A stretch of DNA of 49,555 nt from assembly GCA_020629965.1 (NCBI GenBank), contig JAHDCG010000015.1, forward strand, positions 21,482 through 71,036, read 5' to 3'. Shown here one piece after another: positions 48,787 to 49,555 of this stretch. The number at the start of each line of letters is the position of its first letter. Position 1 is the first letter of the stretch. This DNA is from Saprospiraceae bacterium. GTDB lineage: Bacteria > Bacteroidota > Bacteroidia > Chitinophagales > Saprospiraceae. A model generated the notes under the pieces. That model worked only from the letters and a program-made list of their open reading frames with translations, did no database searches and had not been told where the DNA came from. A program made the position numbers and the translations under genes.

Positions 48787-49446
48787 TTGAATCTGATAGC
48801 CAAAGGAATATCCGTCATTTTTCATCCGCTGCTCATGCTGACTTACATGCTGGTCTTGCTGCTGTCGGTCAATCCTTACCTTTTCGGCGTGCCGAGTATC
48901 GGCGAGCATAAGTGGTTGGTTGGTATGATGTTTATGTCCACTTTTGCCATTCCGATGCTGGCGGTCTTGATGATGACCTTTTTGGGCTTGGTCAAAGACT
49001 TGGAAATGAACGACCGCACGGAGCGCACCGGACCTTACATCGCCGTCGGCATCTTTTATATGTGGATGGCGTTTTATTGCGTCAAGTCGCCGATTATTCC
49101 GACCGCTTACGCGGTGCCCGTGGTGGGCACGACGATTGCCCTTTTTACGGCTTTTATTATCAATATTTTTGAAAAAATCAGCATTCACGCGGTGGGCGTC
49201 GGCGGACTGACGGGCATGACTTTGATTACCATGTGGCTGTTTAGTTACGATAGTTTTGCCGTGGAAACGGCGCATTTCGGCACTTTACAAATCAGCATGA
49301 CTTTGGTTTTAATGGCGGTAATTGTCATTGCGGGCTTGGTCGGTACGGCGCGGATGTGGCTCGGGGCGCATACGCCGAAGGAACTGTACGGCGGATATTT
49401 GGTGGGGTTTGTGACGCAATTTATCGCACTGCGGTTTTTATTTTGA
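48787..49446 (+). CDS. PAP2-like integral membrane protein
   Basis: 219 residues with about six membrane helices. The start is a TTG: no in-frame ATG, GTG or TTG lies between the TAA at 48751 and this codon, and the next ATGs would cut into the first helix. PAP2-type phosphatase motifs are partly kept: FEKISIHAVGVGGLTG (the SxxH-like region with His) and ARMWLGAHTPKELYGGYLVG (Arg...His...G of motif 3). The usual KxxxxxxRP motif is reduced to KDLEMNDRTERTGPY. It may dephosphorylate lipid phosphates such as undecaprenyl pyrophosphate or be a related non-enzymatic membrane protein. Confidence 0.82.
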   Translation: MNLIAKGISVIFHPLLMLTYMLVLLLSVNPYLFGVPSIGEHKWLVGMMFMSTFAIPMLAVLMMTFLGLVKDLEMNDRTERTGPYIAVGIFYMWMAFYCVKSPIIPTAYAVPVVGTTIALFTAFIINIFEKISIHAVGVGGLTGMTLITMWLFSYDSFAVETAHFGTLQISMTLVLMAVIVIAGLVGTARMWLGAHTPKELYGGYLVGFVTQFIALRFLF

Positions 49447-49460
49447 AAACTTCTCGTCTG

Positions 49461-49520
49461 TACCTCCCCGGCACTAACGTACCGGGCTGAAGTGCCTCAT
49501 GCCGTTGGCATTTTTAGGTC
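49461..49520 (+). repeat. Dispersed repeat, copy B, ending in a terminator hairpin
   Basis: Fourteen nt after the stop of the PAP2-like gene, CCCCGGCACTAACGTACCGGG...AAGTGCCTCATGCCGTTGGCATTTTT matches copy A at 10627-10700. The end, ATGCC-GTT-GGCAT plus Ts, is a small terminator. The sequence after it, to the window end, shows no gene. Confidence 0.75.
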
Positions 49521-49555
49521 GGTGACTAACCCGGAATTTCGTAAATTTGCCCGAC

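Noticed and set aside
1-49555. tRNA, rRNA, prophage or complete insertion sequence
   Set aside because: No cloverleaf with a T-arm GTTCGA-type motif, no rRNA-like sequence, and no transposase, integrase or phage structural gene was recognised on either strand; a tRNAscan and an ISfinder search would settle this.

Overview
The window looks like a chromosomal segment of a Bacteroidota bacterium, probably from the Saprospiria/Chitinophagia side of the phylum; the exact genus cannot be read from it. The basis is as follows. Several secreted proteins end in type IX secretion (T9SS) C-terminal sorting domains of both the short 'type A' and the 'gliding motility-associated' (CHU_C, type B) kind. There is a tamL-tamB pair with a lipoprotein-type Omp85. 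Several starts are preceded by the phylum-specific -7 element TAnnTTTG (for example before fabG, lpd, pheS and the small gene at 24117). Shine-Dalgarno sequences are weak or absent. No tRNA, rRNA, CRISPR array, phage or intact transposase gene was seen.

Layout. 1-637 is non-coding, with a TTTTC satellite, a terminator hairpin and a leftward promoter. 638-4433 is an AT-richer cluster of three T9SS cargo genes (type A protein, CHU_C protein, M43-like metalloprotease). 4614-10610 is a GC-rich gene for a 1998-residue multidomain secreted protein with a glycosidase-like head. 10611-11106 holds mobile-repeat debris and an XRE regulator remnant. 11107-19121 (minus) is tamL-tamB, for outer-membrane assembly or lipid transport. 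19920-22184 is a periplasmic or secreted GH3 beta-glucosidase. 22365-24117 is an AT-rich islet: a (p)ppGpp-synthetase-domain protein facing two small unknown genes whose promoter carries a 28-bp perfect palindrome. 24348-26907 (minus) holds hisS and pheS. 27164-32943 (minus) holds a VIT-domain T9SS protein, a mosaic CHU_C protein and a small lipoprotein with a tetranucleotide repeat in its signal peptide. 33516-36555 (plus) holds DinB-like, rhomboid and 2-oxoglutarate dehydrogenase E2 genes. 36782-38653 (minus) holds two unknown envelope proteins and a frameshifted Uma2-family gene. 38792-44203 (plus) holds fabG, a non-catalytic M16 peptidase homologue, an EEP-fold membrane protein, diacylglycerol/undecaprenol kinase and a C-terminal processing protease. 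44963-49446 (plus) holds cyclophilin, lipoamide dehydrogenase, a THUMP-type rRNA methyltransferase and a PAP2-like membrane protein.

How the genes fit together. Most are housekeeping or envelope functions. TamL/TamB and the T9SS cargo belong to envelope biogenesis and surface display. OdhB and Lpd are E2 and E3 of the 2-oxoacid dehydrogenase complexes but lie about 9 kb apart. GH3 and the large glycosidase-like protein suggest polysaccharide use.

The most unusual content lies between genes. Heptanucleotide-periodic tracts with unrelated unit sequences sit directly after stop codons or before starts at seven places. At least four fold-back or nested inverted-repeat elements and several families of dispersed intergenic repeats are present. 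Two genes carry short tandem repeats that could switch the reading frame (a 4-nt repeat in a lipoprotein signal peptide and a 5-nt repeat in the Uma2 gene). No complete new defence or biosynthetic system could be demonstrated; the RelA/SpoT-domain islet with its palindromic operator is the best candidate for one.
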